Positions 1 through 6,350 of a DNA stretch of 6,772 nt are shown here, one piece after another. A program made the translations under genes and the position numbers. How positions within the stretch are numbered: position 1 is the stretch's first letter; the number at the start of each line of letters is the position of its first letter. The stretch comes from an uncultured Clostridia bacterium (GTDB taxonomy: Bacteria > Bacillota > Clostridia > Oscillospirales > Ruminococcaceae): positions 1 to 6,772 of the forward strand of contig CALLQM010000394.1 of the NCBI GenBank assembly GCA_938014855.1, given 5' to 3'. A model generated the notes under the pieces. It worked only from the letters and a program-made list of their open reading frames with translations. It was not told where the DNA came from and made no database searches.

Positions 1-1023
1 CTGCAGGGGATTGACAATGATGTCATTACCTATTCTACTGTAATTGAGGATAGTCCCATTACCCTTCCGGACGGAACTAAGTGGCCGTCCAACTATTATA
101 GAAGTTATCTTGGACCGGCTACGGTAGATTTAGCAATTCAAAAATCCATCAACACCATTCCGGTAAAAATCGTTGAAATGGTAACTCCGCGCCGTACATT
201 TGACTTCTTAAAAGATAAGCTGGGGTTTGATTCCCTCGTTGAACGTGAAGTGGTTAACGGGCAGGTTGTCGGAGACATCAACCTCTCGTCCATGGCATTG
301 GGCGGTATGACGCACGGCGTCACTGTTATGGAAATGGCCGGGTCTTATCAAATTTATGGAAACGGCGGCTATTTTACAAAACCTTATTCCTATACAAAAG
401 TACTCGATGCCAACGGAGAAATCGTTTTGGAAAAAGACACAACACCACGCCGCGTGATTTCTGCTGAAACATCTACGATTGTCAATAAGCTCATGCAGCG
501 CGTTACAAGAGGTCCAAGCGGTACAGGTGCCGCCTCTACCTTTTCCGCTATGCCGGTAGCCGGTAAAACCGGTACTTCTTCGGAAGATATTGACCAGTGG
601 TTCTTGGGCGTGACGCCTTATTATGTCGGCGCATTTTGGATGGGATATGACAACGACAACGGTGTACCGCAGACCATTCGCTACACCGGGCTTCCCTATC
701 CACCGCCTCTGCTTTATAAAACCGTCATGGGACATGTCCACGAAGGGCTGGAAGTTAAGCAGTTCCCAGTATGGGGCGATGTCGTTCAAAAGACCTACTG
801 CGTAGAAAGCGGCGAGCTGGCAGCTGATGGCTGCACGAAAACAGCTACCGGCTGGTATAAAAAGTCCAACATTCCGCCAGAATGTTCGATGCATTCCGGA
901 ATCGTGCATTCAAAAGATTTGGATGATGAAGACGATGAAGATAACGACGATATTCTCAGGGATAAAAGCGGCAGAGTCATCCGCCGTTCCAAAAGCGGAC
1001 TCATTATTATTAACGACGATTAA
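1..1023 (+). CDS. Class A penicillin-binding protein (PBP1A-like), C-terminal transpeptidase part; 5' partial
   Basis: The frame is open from base 1, so the start lies outside the window; 340 residues are visible, ending at TAA. This is the penicillin-binding transpeptidase domain of a bifunctional peptidoglycan synthase, which cross-links stem peptides on the outer face of the membrane. Residues visible: the SxN motif as Ser-Ile-Asn at window residues 49-51 (bases 145-153), preceded by a typical GPATVDLAIQKSIN stretch; the KTG motif in AGKTGTSSEDIDQWF at residues 189-191 (bases 565-573); and the usual WMGYDND segment after it. The catalytic SxxK and the glycosyltransferase domain should lie upstream, so assignment to class A rather than class B rests on resemblance of this part to PBP1A proteins. 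After the domain comes a Cys-containing region (CVESGELAADGC, then PPEC) and an acidic tail rich in Asp/Glu (about residues 306-318), ending in a basic and hydrophobic stretch. Transcription ends at the hairpin just downstream. Confidence 0.93.
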   Translation: MQGIDNDVITYSTVIEDSPITLPDGTKWPSNYYRSYLGPATVDLAIQKSINTIPVKIVEMVTPRRTFDFLKDKLGFDSLVEREVVNGQVVGDINLSSMALGGMTHGVTVMEMAGSYQIYGNGGYFTKPYSYTKVLDANGEIVLEKDTTPRRVISAETSTIVNKLMQRVTRGPSGTGAASTFSAMPVAGKTGTSSEDIDQWFLGVTPYYVGAFWMGYDNDNGVPQTIRYTGLPYPPPLLYKTVMGHVHEGLEVKQFPVWGDVVQKTYCVESGELAADGCTKTATGWYKKSNIPPECSMHSGIVHSKDLDDEDDEDNDDILRDKSGRVIRRSKSGLIIINDD

Positions 1024-1030
1024 GATAATT

Positions 1031-1074
1031 AAAAGAAGCGAGAAGGAATCGAAAGATTTCTTCTCGCTTCTTTT
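1031..1074. terminator. Bidirectional intrinsic terminator between convergent genes
   Basis: Arms at 1031-1050 and 1055-1074 pair over 20 bp with a single G-U wobble, closed by a GAAA loop. The outer part of the stem is A-rich on the left and T-rich on the right, so each strand has a run of U after the GC-rich core (AGAAGCGAGAAG / CTTCTCGCTTCT). It lies 7 bases after the penicillin-binding protein stop. It also reaches the first base of the minus-strand lipoprotein stop codon (TAA at 1076-1074), so it serves both transcripts. Confidence 0.93.
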
Positions 1075-2111
1075 TAATCAATAAACAATTGAATGGTGCG
1101 ATAAACCTGCCAATCGAAATACGGCGGCAGATCCGCAGGCTCTTTATTATCATAAATCGCCGCAGCAAATTCCAATCGTTCAGCATCCACCACGGTAATT
1201 CCCTGATCTTTAAATTGTCGAATCAAGTTGGACTCGGTTTCCTGCCAAATTTGTTCCATATCCGCAATCAATCCCGCCGATGCTTCACGCAGCACCGCTT
1301 GTTCAAAATCACTTAGATTTGAAATCGACTGCGCATTTGCCATAAACCAAAGCGGAATAATCGCGTGACTTGTCCGAATTAAAAACAAATCGTTTGGATC
1401 TTCTGACAGCTCCGGCACCTGCTGAAGTTCCAGTTCTACAGCCTCTACTCTGCCAATGTTGTTTCCATCTTCATCACGAACTCGTTCCTCTTTATTAAAT
1501 ACCTCTACAACAGACTGCATTGGGTACGTTGAAACATCTGCATCAAGCATACGAAACGCGTCCGCTTTTGGCACACTGTTTGAATTCAGCACCATAACCA
1601 GCTTTTTAAAATCCGAAGGACTTCTAAGAAGTCCTTTTTTTGTTATGAAACATGGACTACCGTTATAAATTGCAGCAAGCGGCATTAAATTTTTTTGGGA
1701 CAGCCTGCTTGTCAAAATATCGGTCATTTCTTCCGAATTGAGCGCCAAACTCATGTGCGCGGCATCATCATAGAAAAACGGCAGAGAAAGCGTTGAAAAG
1801 ATGTCATCTGCTTGAGAGGCTTGTTGTGAAGAAAGAAACGCGAGGTCACACGTTCCCTGCAAAAGATTTTGTTCTCCCGCGCCGCCCGTTTCAACATTTA
1901 TAATCAGCTTTCCGTTGCTTAGCTGTTCGACTCGGTTTGCAAATGACTTGCTTTTCGCGAGGATATCAGCGCCAAGATCGCCGTCCACCTCCAATGTCAA
2001 GACTTTGCCCACCGGCGATAATGATCGTTCATTGTTTGGTTTCGTAATCGTGCAGGAACATAGCAGAAAGCCGCTTAATACCAAAGCGGCACATCGTCTT
2101 GCCCATCTCAC
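1074..2111 (-). CDS. DctP-like (TRAP-type) solute-binding lipoprotein, orphan, third gene of acyltransferase operon
   Basis: 345 residues with a GTG start, preceded by AGGGGGA at 2124-2118 and a 6-nt spacer. The N-terminus is a lipoprotein signal: Arg-rich start, hydrophobic core, then lipobox LCSC with Cys20 as the lipidated residue. The mature protein should be anchored on the outer face of the membrane. The body matches the TRAP solute-binding (DctP) fold: SNGKLIINVETGGAGEQNLLQG (about 65-86), then DLAFLSS and LSLPFFYDDAAHM (about 89-120), LLRSPSDFKK (161-170), and a C-terminal helical part with EQIWQE. Such proteins usually bind organic acids and feed DctQM permeases, but no permease genes are present. 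The Arg that normally follows the RSPxDxKGxK segment and binds the ligand carboxylate appears replaced by Val174, and the usual GVVDG segment is divergent (GRVEAVELE) after a charged insertion at about 207-218. Fold assignment is fairly secure; transport function is doubtful. It is co-transcribed with the upstream DHHW gene, 11 nt away. Confidence 0.82.
   Translation of the reverse strand: MRWARRCAALVLSGFLLCSCTITKPNNERSLSPVGKVLTLEVDGDLGADILAKSKSFANRVEQLSNGKLIINVETGGAGEQNLLQGTCDLAFLSSQQASQADDIFSTLSLPFFYDDAAHMSLALNSEEMTDILTSRLSQKNLMPLAAIYNGSPCFITKKGLLRSPSDFKKLVMVLNSNSVPKADAFRMLDADVSTYPMQSVVEVFNKEERVRDEDGNNIGRVEAVELELQQVPELSEDPNDLFLIRTSHAIIPLWFMANAQSISNLSDFEQAVLREASAGLIADMEQIWQETESNLIRQFKDQGITVVDAERLEFAAAIYDNKEPADLPPYFDWQVYRTIQLFID
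1616..1641 (+). terminator. Terminator-like hairpin inside the lipoprotein gene, on its antisense strand
   Basis: On the plus strand, AAGGACTTC (1616-1624) pairs perfectly with GAAGTCCTT (1628-1636) around a 3-nt loop, and T runs from 1635 to 1641. This is the form of an intrinsic terminator for rightward transcription, antisense to the lipoprotein gene. On the coding strand there is no U-tract after the stem, so it should not stop sense transcription. It may be chance, or it may stop read-through past the convergent terminator at 1031-1074. Function is not shown. Confidence 0.35.
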
Positions 2112-2117
2112 GCACAG

Positions 2118-2124
2118 TCCCCCT
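2118..2124 (-). promoter_or_regulatory. Ribosome binding site for the lipoprotein gene, overlapping the upstream stop
   Basis: Minus strand AGGGGGA, 6 nt before the GTG at 2111. Its first two bases are the last two bases of the TAG stop (2125-2123) of the DHHW gene. This arrangement suggests translational coupling of the two genes. It also supports the GTG start, since no ATG in this frame lies nearby. Confidence 0.75.
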
Positions 2125-3769
2125 AACGATTGGTGTTGTCATCCTTATTTCGGCTGCTTTTTTGCTTAATCAGCCGATTGAGTTCATTTGTTAAATCCTC
2201 TTTTTCTTTTTCCTCATTCTTTTTCGTCTTAGGTTTCTCTTCTTCGGAGCTTGACTGCTCCTCATCCTCCTCAGCAGGTTCCTCCTGCGGAATTGTTTCT
2301 TCTTCAGGCGGCACATAAGGAACATATACCTGATGTCTCATATTATCAATACACTGGATGTGATAAGGCGTACAGGCCGCAAAGCTGTTGTTGGCAAACA
2401 GCAGTTCATTGATGCCTTGTTCCTTAATATATTCAATCGCCGCCAGCTGGAAATAGCGCTGATCGACAATATGAACTTCCTCATAATGGTTGATTAAAAA
2501 CGGTGCAAACGCATTGCCGAACGACTCTTTGACAACCATGATCTTGCGCCCATTGTGCAGATCTGTCTTGACCTTAATGAGCGGAAAATCTCCCGCCAAA
2601 AAGACCGAGTAGCTATTGGGGCTCTTAGCATATTCCGCCCACAACGAGCAAGGCACACCATAATAAGGAGAATTCCGCACAAACAGCTGCGCTTGATACG
2701 CTTGCGGGAAAAGAAAATACTCGACATAATCTGGATTCTGCAAAAGCGTTGAATCCTGGGTCTGCGCATACATAGTACCAATAAAGTTATCTAGCCGCCT
2801 TGTTTCGCAGTCTTCCAAACGAATCGGCTCAAAGCCTGCCTGCTCACAAAACGCTTTGTACGCGTAATAGGCACCGCGTCCGGTCCAATGGTGGTCGGTG
2901 CGGAAATACAAGTATTCGTCGGTATGCTGTTTCAGTTCCGTAAAGGCATTCACCTTTTTGATTCTGCTGTCCAGCGCGTCATAAATGACTCCCATTGTTC
3001 TTTCCTGCGACGCCGTCAAATCCCGGTATTTATCCGGCACATAAAATTCAATGGCCGTCGGGATAATCATATTATACACCTGAACACCTGGCAGTTCCTC
3101 TTGATAGGTGCTAAGCACCTGCGCATACCATTGTGCCATTTGGTCACTGCCTCCAAACAGTGACATCGCCATTCCTTTATATACAAACATGCCGTTGCTG
3201 ACCGGCCCCACTGTTTCGTTTTCCGTCTCGGACACAGCGGAGGACTCGCTGCTTTCTTCCTGACTGGCCGATTCCTCCGGCGCGTCGGAGGCTGCGTTCT
3301 GCGATGTCTCCGTATTTTTTTCCGGCTGAGACGGGATATCCGCCGCTTCCCCGCCGGAATGTTCTACAATGCGCACATCATCCATTCGGATGCCTCGTTG
3401 TTCTTTTAAAACAGCCGACAGGCTCACAAATTCATCGCGCAGTGGGAATGTATCTGCATAAAACGTTTCGATATCGCGGGTTAAACTGCCCTTAAACAGA
3501 CTCATTATCGAAAGTTTTGGCATTTGCGCCAAATCGCGCTTTTCCACCGCAGAAACCAACGGTTTTTCGAACAGAAAAGCGCCCAAGAAAAAGAATACCA
3601 TAACGCCAAAGATTACTGCAATATTAATAATGGAAAGCCGGAACAGCTGTTGCTGGGACAGTTTCATACGTATTAAACCGAAATAGCGTTCCCGTTCCTC
3701 TTCCACATTTGGTTTTTTATGAAGTCCGGCGGCCGGACGATAACGAAACTGCTCTTTTTCTTCTTTCAT
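2123..3769 (-). CDS. DHHW-family (AlgX/AlgJ-like) extracytoplasmic O-acyltransferase-type protein
   Basis: 548 residues from ATG at 3769, chosen because AAAAGGAGG lies 8 nt before it. Order of parts: a charged cytoplasmic N-terminus (1-44), one transmembrane helix (about 45-66), a FEKPLVSAVEKRDLAQMP segment typical of DHHW proteins, then a TFPLRDEF motif. A Ser/Glu/Gln-rich disordered linker (about 137-187) follows, then the catalytic-type domain. That domain carries TDHHWTGRGAYYAY at 291-304 (Asp292, His294) and KESFGNAFAPFL at 414-425 (Ser416). By comparison with AlgX these would be the Asp-His-Ser triad of an SGNH-like acetyltransferase fold. The C-terminus (about 488-548) is a highly charged, Glu- then Lys-rich tail. 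Likely role: transferring an acyl (probably acetyl) group supplied by the MBOAT partner onto a surface polysaccharide, teichoic acid or peptidoglycan; the acceptor cannot be read from sequence. It starts 27 nt after the MBOAT gene ends, and its stop overlaps the ribosome binding site of the lipoprotein gene. Confidence 0.9.
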   Translation of the reverse strand: MKEEKEQFRYRPAAGLHKKPNVEEERERYFGLIRMKLSQQQLFRLSIINIAVIFGVMVFFFLGAFLFEKPLVSAVEKRDLAQMPKLSIMSLFKGSLTRDIETFYADTFPLRDEFVSLSAVLKEQRGIRMDDVRIVEHSGGEAADIPSQPEKNTETSQNAASDAPEESASQEESSESSAVSETENETVGPVSNGMFVYKGMAMSLFGGSDQMAQWYAQVLSTYQEELPGVQVYNMIIPTAIEFYVPDKYRDLTASQERTMGVIYDALDSRIKKVNAFTELKQHTDEYLYFRTDHHWTGRGAYYAYKAFCEQAGFEPIRLEDCETRRLDNFIGTMYAQTQDSTLLQNPDYVEYFLFPQAYQAQLFVRNSPYYGVPCSLWAEYAKSPNSYSVFLAGDFPLIKVKTDLHNGRKIMVVKESFGNAFAPFLINHYEEVHIVDQRYFQLAAIEYIKEQGINELLFANNSFAACTPYHIQCIDNMRHQVYVPYVPPEEETIPQEEPAEEDEEQSSSEEEKPKTKKNEEKEKEDLTNELNRLIKQKSSRNKDDNTNR

Positions 3770-3777
3770 AGTCCGTA

Positions 3778-3786
3778 CCTCCTTTT
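3778..3786 (-). promoter_or_regulatory. Strong Shine-Dalgarno sequence that sets the DHHW gene start
   Basis: Minus strand AAAAGGAGG, followed by an 8-nt spacer and ATG at 3769. The open frame extends 8 codons further to a TTG at 3793, but that codon lies upstream of this site and would leave the site inside the coding sequence. The internal ATG is therefore preferred. Confidence 0.9.
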
Positions 3787-3796
3787 GCAGCAAATT

Positions 3797-5200
3797 TTAG
3801 AATCGGTAATATAAAAACGGATTGTAGCTTTGACCGACCAGCATCGCAGTAGATGCAAACAGCAGCAAGGCGTTTGCCGCTGTTTGGCAAACCAGTGCCG
3901 CCGGTACGTGCTCTTTGGCAAGCCACTGCGAAACAAATTGTTTGACCCATTTTACCACCGGCATACAGAATACAATTGCAATCACAAGCCAGAACAGGTT
4001 GTTGAGCAATGCAATCTCCACCCTGCTGTCCCACAAAGGAGCACCGCCGAACAGGATACGCAAAAAACTGCCAAGCCTGCTGAAATCGGTAAAATAGAAC
4101 AGTACCCAGCCAACCGCGGAAATAAACAAAAGATACAGATGGCTGAACACTGCGGGAATTTTGTCCAAAATGCGGTGGAAGAATGTCTTTTCTAATGCAA
4201 TCAATACCCCGTAATAAAGCCCCCAAAGGATAAAATTCCAGCTTGCGCCGTGCCATAGCCCTGTTAGGAACCATACAACCGCCAAATTTAAATATTGGTG
4301 GCGGCGGTTTCCTCCTAGCGGAATATAAACGTAATCGCGGAAAAAACTTCCTAGCGAAATATGCCACCGTCTCCAAAATTCGGTTGCAGATTTTGATACA
4401 TAGGGATAATTGAAATTTTCCCTATAGTGGAACCCGAAAATACGCCCAAGCCCGATTGCCATATCCGAATAGGCCGAAAAATCGTAATAGATCTGCAGGG
4501 AAAACAGAATCGTCCCAAACCAAGCGCCGCCGACAGATAATTTGGAAAAATCGCCATCAAGATACTGCGACGCCAAATTTCCTGCCGTATTTGCGATCAG
4601 CACTTTTTTTGCAAGACCAAATACAAACCTTGTCAGCCCTTCTGAGAAACTCGCCGCATCCGTCGTACGGCCGCGGATTTCCCTCTCGACGTCCACATAG
4701 CGGATAATCGGACCCGCTACGAGCTGATGGTACATAGAAAGATAGAGCAGATAATACATCGGATTGGTTTGCGCTTTGGTATCGCCGCGATATACATCCA
4801 CAACATAAGCAATGGTCTGGAAGGTATAAAACGAGATTCCGATCGGCAGAGCAAAAGACGGCACAGAAAATTGAGTGCCTAATAAAGCATTCAAATTCTG
4901 CACCAAAAATCCGCTGTATTTAAAGGTTGCCAAGATGGACAAGTTGACAATCAGCGACGAGAGCACCGCCGCTTTTGCTATCAATGTACCCCGAAACCGT
5001 TCAATCAATCGACCATGCATATAATCGAAAGAAGCGGAAAACAACAACAGCATCACCCATACCGGTTCGCCCCAAGCATAAAAAAGAAAGGAGAACGTCA
5101 CCAGCACAAGGTTTCTCCAAACGATATTCTTGGAAATAAAATAGAGTATGATGTTGAGGGGTAAAAAAAGGTAAATAAACAATAAATTTGCAAAAACCAT
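3797..5200 (-). CDS. MBOAT-family membrane O-acyltransferase (AlgI/PatA/DltB-like)
   Basis: 467 residues from ATG at 5200, a normal length for the family. The N-terminus (MVFANLLFIYLFLP) is the standard start of AlgI-type proteins; 18 further in-frame codons upstream are rejected. It is a multi-pass membrane protein with about ten hydrophobic segments. Motifs seen: LPIGISFYTFQ (118-128), QLVAGPI (159-165), IYYDFSAYSDMAIGLG (237-252), EFWRRWHISLGSFFRDYVYIPLGG (274-297) and LTGLWHGASWNF (312-323). His317 is the invariant MBOAT histidine. The C-terminus ends NPFLYYRF, like other AlgI-type proteins. Known role of the family: moving an acyl group from a cytoplasmic donor across the membrane to an extracytoplasmic partner that modifies alginate, peptidoglycan or other polymers. 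The partner here is the DHHW protein encoded 27 nt downstream. It is the first gene of the operon. The polymer and acyl group are unknown; acetyl is most likely. Confidence 0.96.
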   Translation of the reverse strand: MVFANLLFIYLFLPLNIILYFISKNIVWRNLVLVTFSFLFYAWGEPVWVMLLLFSASFDYMHGRLIERFRGTLIAKAAVLSSLIVNLSILATFKYSGFLVQNLNALLGTQFSVPSFALPIGISFYTFQTIAYVVDVYRGDTKAQTNPMYYLLYLSMYHQLVAGPIIRYVDVEREIRGRTTDAASFSEGLTRFVFGLAKKVLIANTAGNLASQYLDGDFSKLSVGGAWFGTILFSLQIYYDFSAYSDMAIGLGRIFGFHYRENFNYPYVSKSATEFWRRWHISLGSFFRDYVYIPLGGNRRHQYLNLAVVWFLTGLWHGASWNFILWGLYYGVLIALEKTFFHRILDKIPAVFSHLYLLFISAVGWVLFYFTDFSRLGSFLRILFGGAPLWDSRVEIALLNNLFWLVIAIVFCMPVVKWVKQFVSQWLAKEHVPAALVCQTAANALLLFASTAMLVGQSYNPFLYYRF

Positions 5201-5204
5201 TTTT

Positions 5205-5210
5205 TCTCCT
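5205..5210 (-). promoter_or_regulatory. Ribosome binding site that sets the MBOAT start
   Basis: Minus strand AGGAGA, followed by an A-rich spacer and ATG at 5200. The longer open frame to 5254 has no comparable site. It would also start upstream of the predicted transcription start near 5225, so it is not used. Confidence 0.85.
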
Positions 5211-5231
5211 AATAAAAATATATTTTTAAAA

Positions 5232-5261
5232 ATTATCTGCTTTTGTGGTTCCAACTTTCAA
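5232..5261 (-). promoter_or_regulatory. Predicted sigma-70/sigma-A promoter of the MBOAT-DHHW-lipoprotein operon
   Basis: Minus strand TTGAAA (5261-5256), an 18-bp spacer, then GATAAT (5237-5232). Each hexamer matches consensus at 5 of 6 positions. Transcription would start near 5225, giving a leader of about 25 nt that contains the AGGAGA site. A perfect TATAAT also occurs at 5279-5274 on the same strand but lacks a good -35. Confidence 0.6.
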
Positions 5262-5322
5262 TCAATTATCATTATTATACACATAATCAGCAAAATAATA
5301 AAGCATATCCTGCCAACTAATC

Positions 5323-5351
5323 TTGTATTTTCTCAATAAATACGATAATAT
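5323..5351 (+). promoter_or_regulatory. Possible promoter for the EamA transporter gene
   Basis: TTGTAT (5323-5328), 17-bp spacer, TAATAT (5346-5351). Both hexamers are moderate matches. A start near 5358 would leave a leader of about 30 nt containing the AAAGGA site. A competing, perfect -10 lies at 5367-5372 but has no recognisable -35 at the right distance. Confidence 0.3.
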
Positions 5352-5366
5352 ATGGGAAGAATCAAC

Positions 5367-5381
5367 TATAATAGTAAAGGA
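5367..5381 (+). promoter_or_regulatory. TATAAT box followed at once by AAAGGA before the EamA gene
   Basis: TATAAT is at 5367-5372 and AAAGGA at 5376-5381. As a ribosome binding site, AAAGGA has an 8-nt spacer to the ATG at 5390, which is the reason to prefer that start over the ATG at 5381, whose spacer would be near zero. If TATAAT were the working -10, transcription would begin near 5379, inside or past AAAGGA, and the mRNA would be almost leaderless. Which reading is right cannot be settled from sequence. Confidence 0.45.
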
Positions 5382-5389
5382 TGTCCATT

Positions 5390-6265
5390 ATGATTCATCT
5401 TAAACCAGAAAAGCGGGCAATTGCACTGATGGTTCTTTGCTCATCTCTTTGGAGCATTTCCGGAATTTTTATTAAACTGATTCCATGGAATGCAATTGTA
5501 ATTGCCGGCTGGCGCAGTTTCTTCGCATCCATTTGTGTTGTGATCTATCAGCGTTTCTCAGGGATGTCTTTCCGCTTGAACCGTGCATCGGTCGTAAGCG
5601 GTCTTTTCATGTCGGCATCTTTTTTCATGTTTGTAACCGCCACCAAACTGACAACAGCCGCAAATGCAATCGTTTTGCAGTTCACGGCACCTGTTTTTAT
5701 TCTCATCATATCCGTTGCCTTTTTAAAGCAGTCCATCTCCCGTGCCGATTTTTTTACCGTTCTTTTTACCATGGGCGGCATCTCGCTGTTCTTTTTTGAT
5801 CAGCTTTCTCCCGGCAGTCTATGGGGAAACTGTTTGGCAATCGGTTCCGGATTTACTTTGGCGGTCATGTATCTTGCCACCGGAATCACCGATCCCCAAA
5901 GCCGAATGAGCGGAATTTTCATTGGGCAGTTTTTAACCGCTGTCATTGGCATTCCCTTTATGTTTGTATATGATACACCTATCACGAAATTTGCGGTGAT
6001 TAGTATCTTAATCCTTGGCATTTTACAGTTAGGCATTCCTTATGTATTGTACGGCATTGCCGTCAAGCACTGCCCGCCGCTGGCCTGTTCGCTTTTAGGT
6101 GCGATTGAACCTTTGCTCAACCCGGTATGGGTGTTTCTGTTTTCCGGTGAATGTCCGGGCATGTTCGCGCTGTTCGGCGGAATCGTGGTCATTGCTACAA
6201 TCACCACTTGGTGCATTTGGCGCGACAAAAATGTGTTAAGCACCGCCAATAGCGATCCGAATTGA
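5390..6265 (+). CDS. EamA-domain (drug/metabolite transporter superfamily) permease
   Basis: 291 residues from ATG at 5390; an ATG three codons earlier at 5381 is possible. The length and pattern are typical of ten-helix DMT transporters. Hydrophobic helices are seen at about 11-30, 34-52, 68-84, 90-112, 121-138, 145-163, 175-193, 203-222, 228-250 and 258-276. The two EamA repeats are recognisable from SSLWSISGIFIKLIPW at the start and TAANAIVLQFTAPVFI (89-104) in the first half, and from GIAVKHCPPLACSLLGAIEPLLNPVW (222-247) in the second. Such proteins export or exchange metabolites, amino acids or other small molecules across the cytoplasmic membrane; the substrate cannot be inferred. It is divergent from the acyltransferase operon and looks monocistronic, although no clear hairpin terminator follows in the 85 bases before the next gene. 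Confidence 0.92.
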   Translation: MIHLKPEKRAIALMVLCSSLWSISGIFIKLIPWNAIVIAGWRSFFASICVVIYQRFSGMSFRLNRASVVSGLFMSASFFMFVTATKLTTAANAIVLQFTAPVFILIISVAFLKQSISRADFFTVLFTMGGISLFFFDQLSPGSLWGNCLAIGSGFTLAVMYLATGITDPQSRMSGIFIGQFLTAVIGIPFMFVYDTPITKFAVISILILGILQLGIPYVLYGIAVKHCPPLACSLLGAIEPLLNPVWVFLFSGECPGMFALFGGIVVIATITTWCIWRDKNVLSTANSDPN

Positions 6266-6266
6266 T

Positions 6267-6295
6267 TTAACTATTGCATACGGGTGTTGTATAAT
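6267..6295 (+). promoter_or_regulatory. Predicted promoter of the CofE-like gene
   Basis: TTAACT (6267-6272), 17-bp spacer, and a perfect TATAAT (6290-6295). It begins one base after the EamA stop codon. A start near 6302 would give a leader of about 49 nt with GGGAG at 6341-6345, 5 nt before the ATG. The -35 is only a 4 of 6 match. Confidence 0.5.
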
Positions 6296-6350
6296 TTGCG
6301 TGATTAAATTACAAAATAATGTCAGATAACAAAGTAAGGCGGGAGTCAAA

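Noticed and set aside
1..6. PstI site (CTGCAG) at the very first base
   Set aside because: It could be a cloning boundary, but the same site occurs elsewhere in the window and reading continues in frame in the penicillin-binding protein, so nothing biological follows from it.
208..909. 233-codon open frame on the minus strand opposite the penicillin-binding protein gene
   Set aside because: It is antisense to a clear SxN/KTG transpeptidase domain, and its translation has no recognisable domain, with many Cys, Arg and His residues typical of shadow frames.
1625..1645. Programmed -1 frameshift at the A_AAA_AAA heptamer on the lipoprotein coding strand
   Set aside because: The hairpin begins almost directly after the slippery run instead of 5-9 nt away, and the -1 frame meets TAG after three codons. 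No sensible extended product results.
3770..3793. Upstream TTG start for the DHHW gene
   Set aside because: The AAAAGGAGG site lies between this TTG and the ATG at 3769 with ideal spacing to the ATG.
3717..4376. 219-codon minus-strand open frame overlapping the MBOAT and DHHW genes
   Set aside because: It is an alternate frame of the MBOAT gene, whose conserved motifs are all in the other frame. Its translation is unlike any family I know and it has no ribosome binding site of note.
5201..5254. Eighteen extra N-terminal codons for the MBOAT protein
   Set aside because: The family-typical N-terminus begins at the ATG at 5200, which has its own AGGAGA site, and the extension lies over the predicted promoter and leader.
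5201..5389. Small RNA, riboswitch or operator in the divergent intergenic region
   Set aside because: The region is AT-rich with only short, weak inverted repeats (for example ATTAT-ACAC-ATAAT near 5274-5286). No conserved RNA fold or known operator could be recognised.
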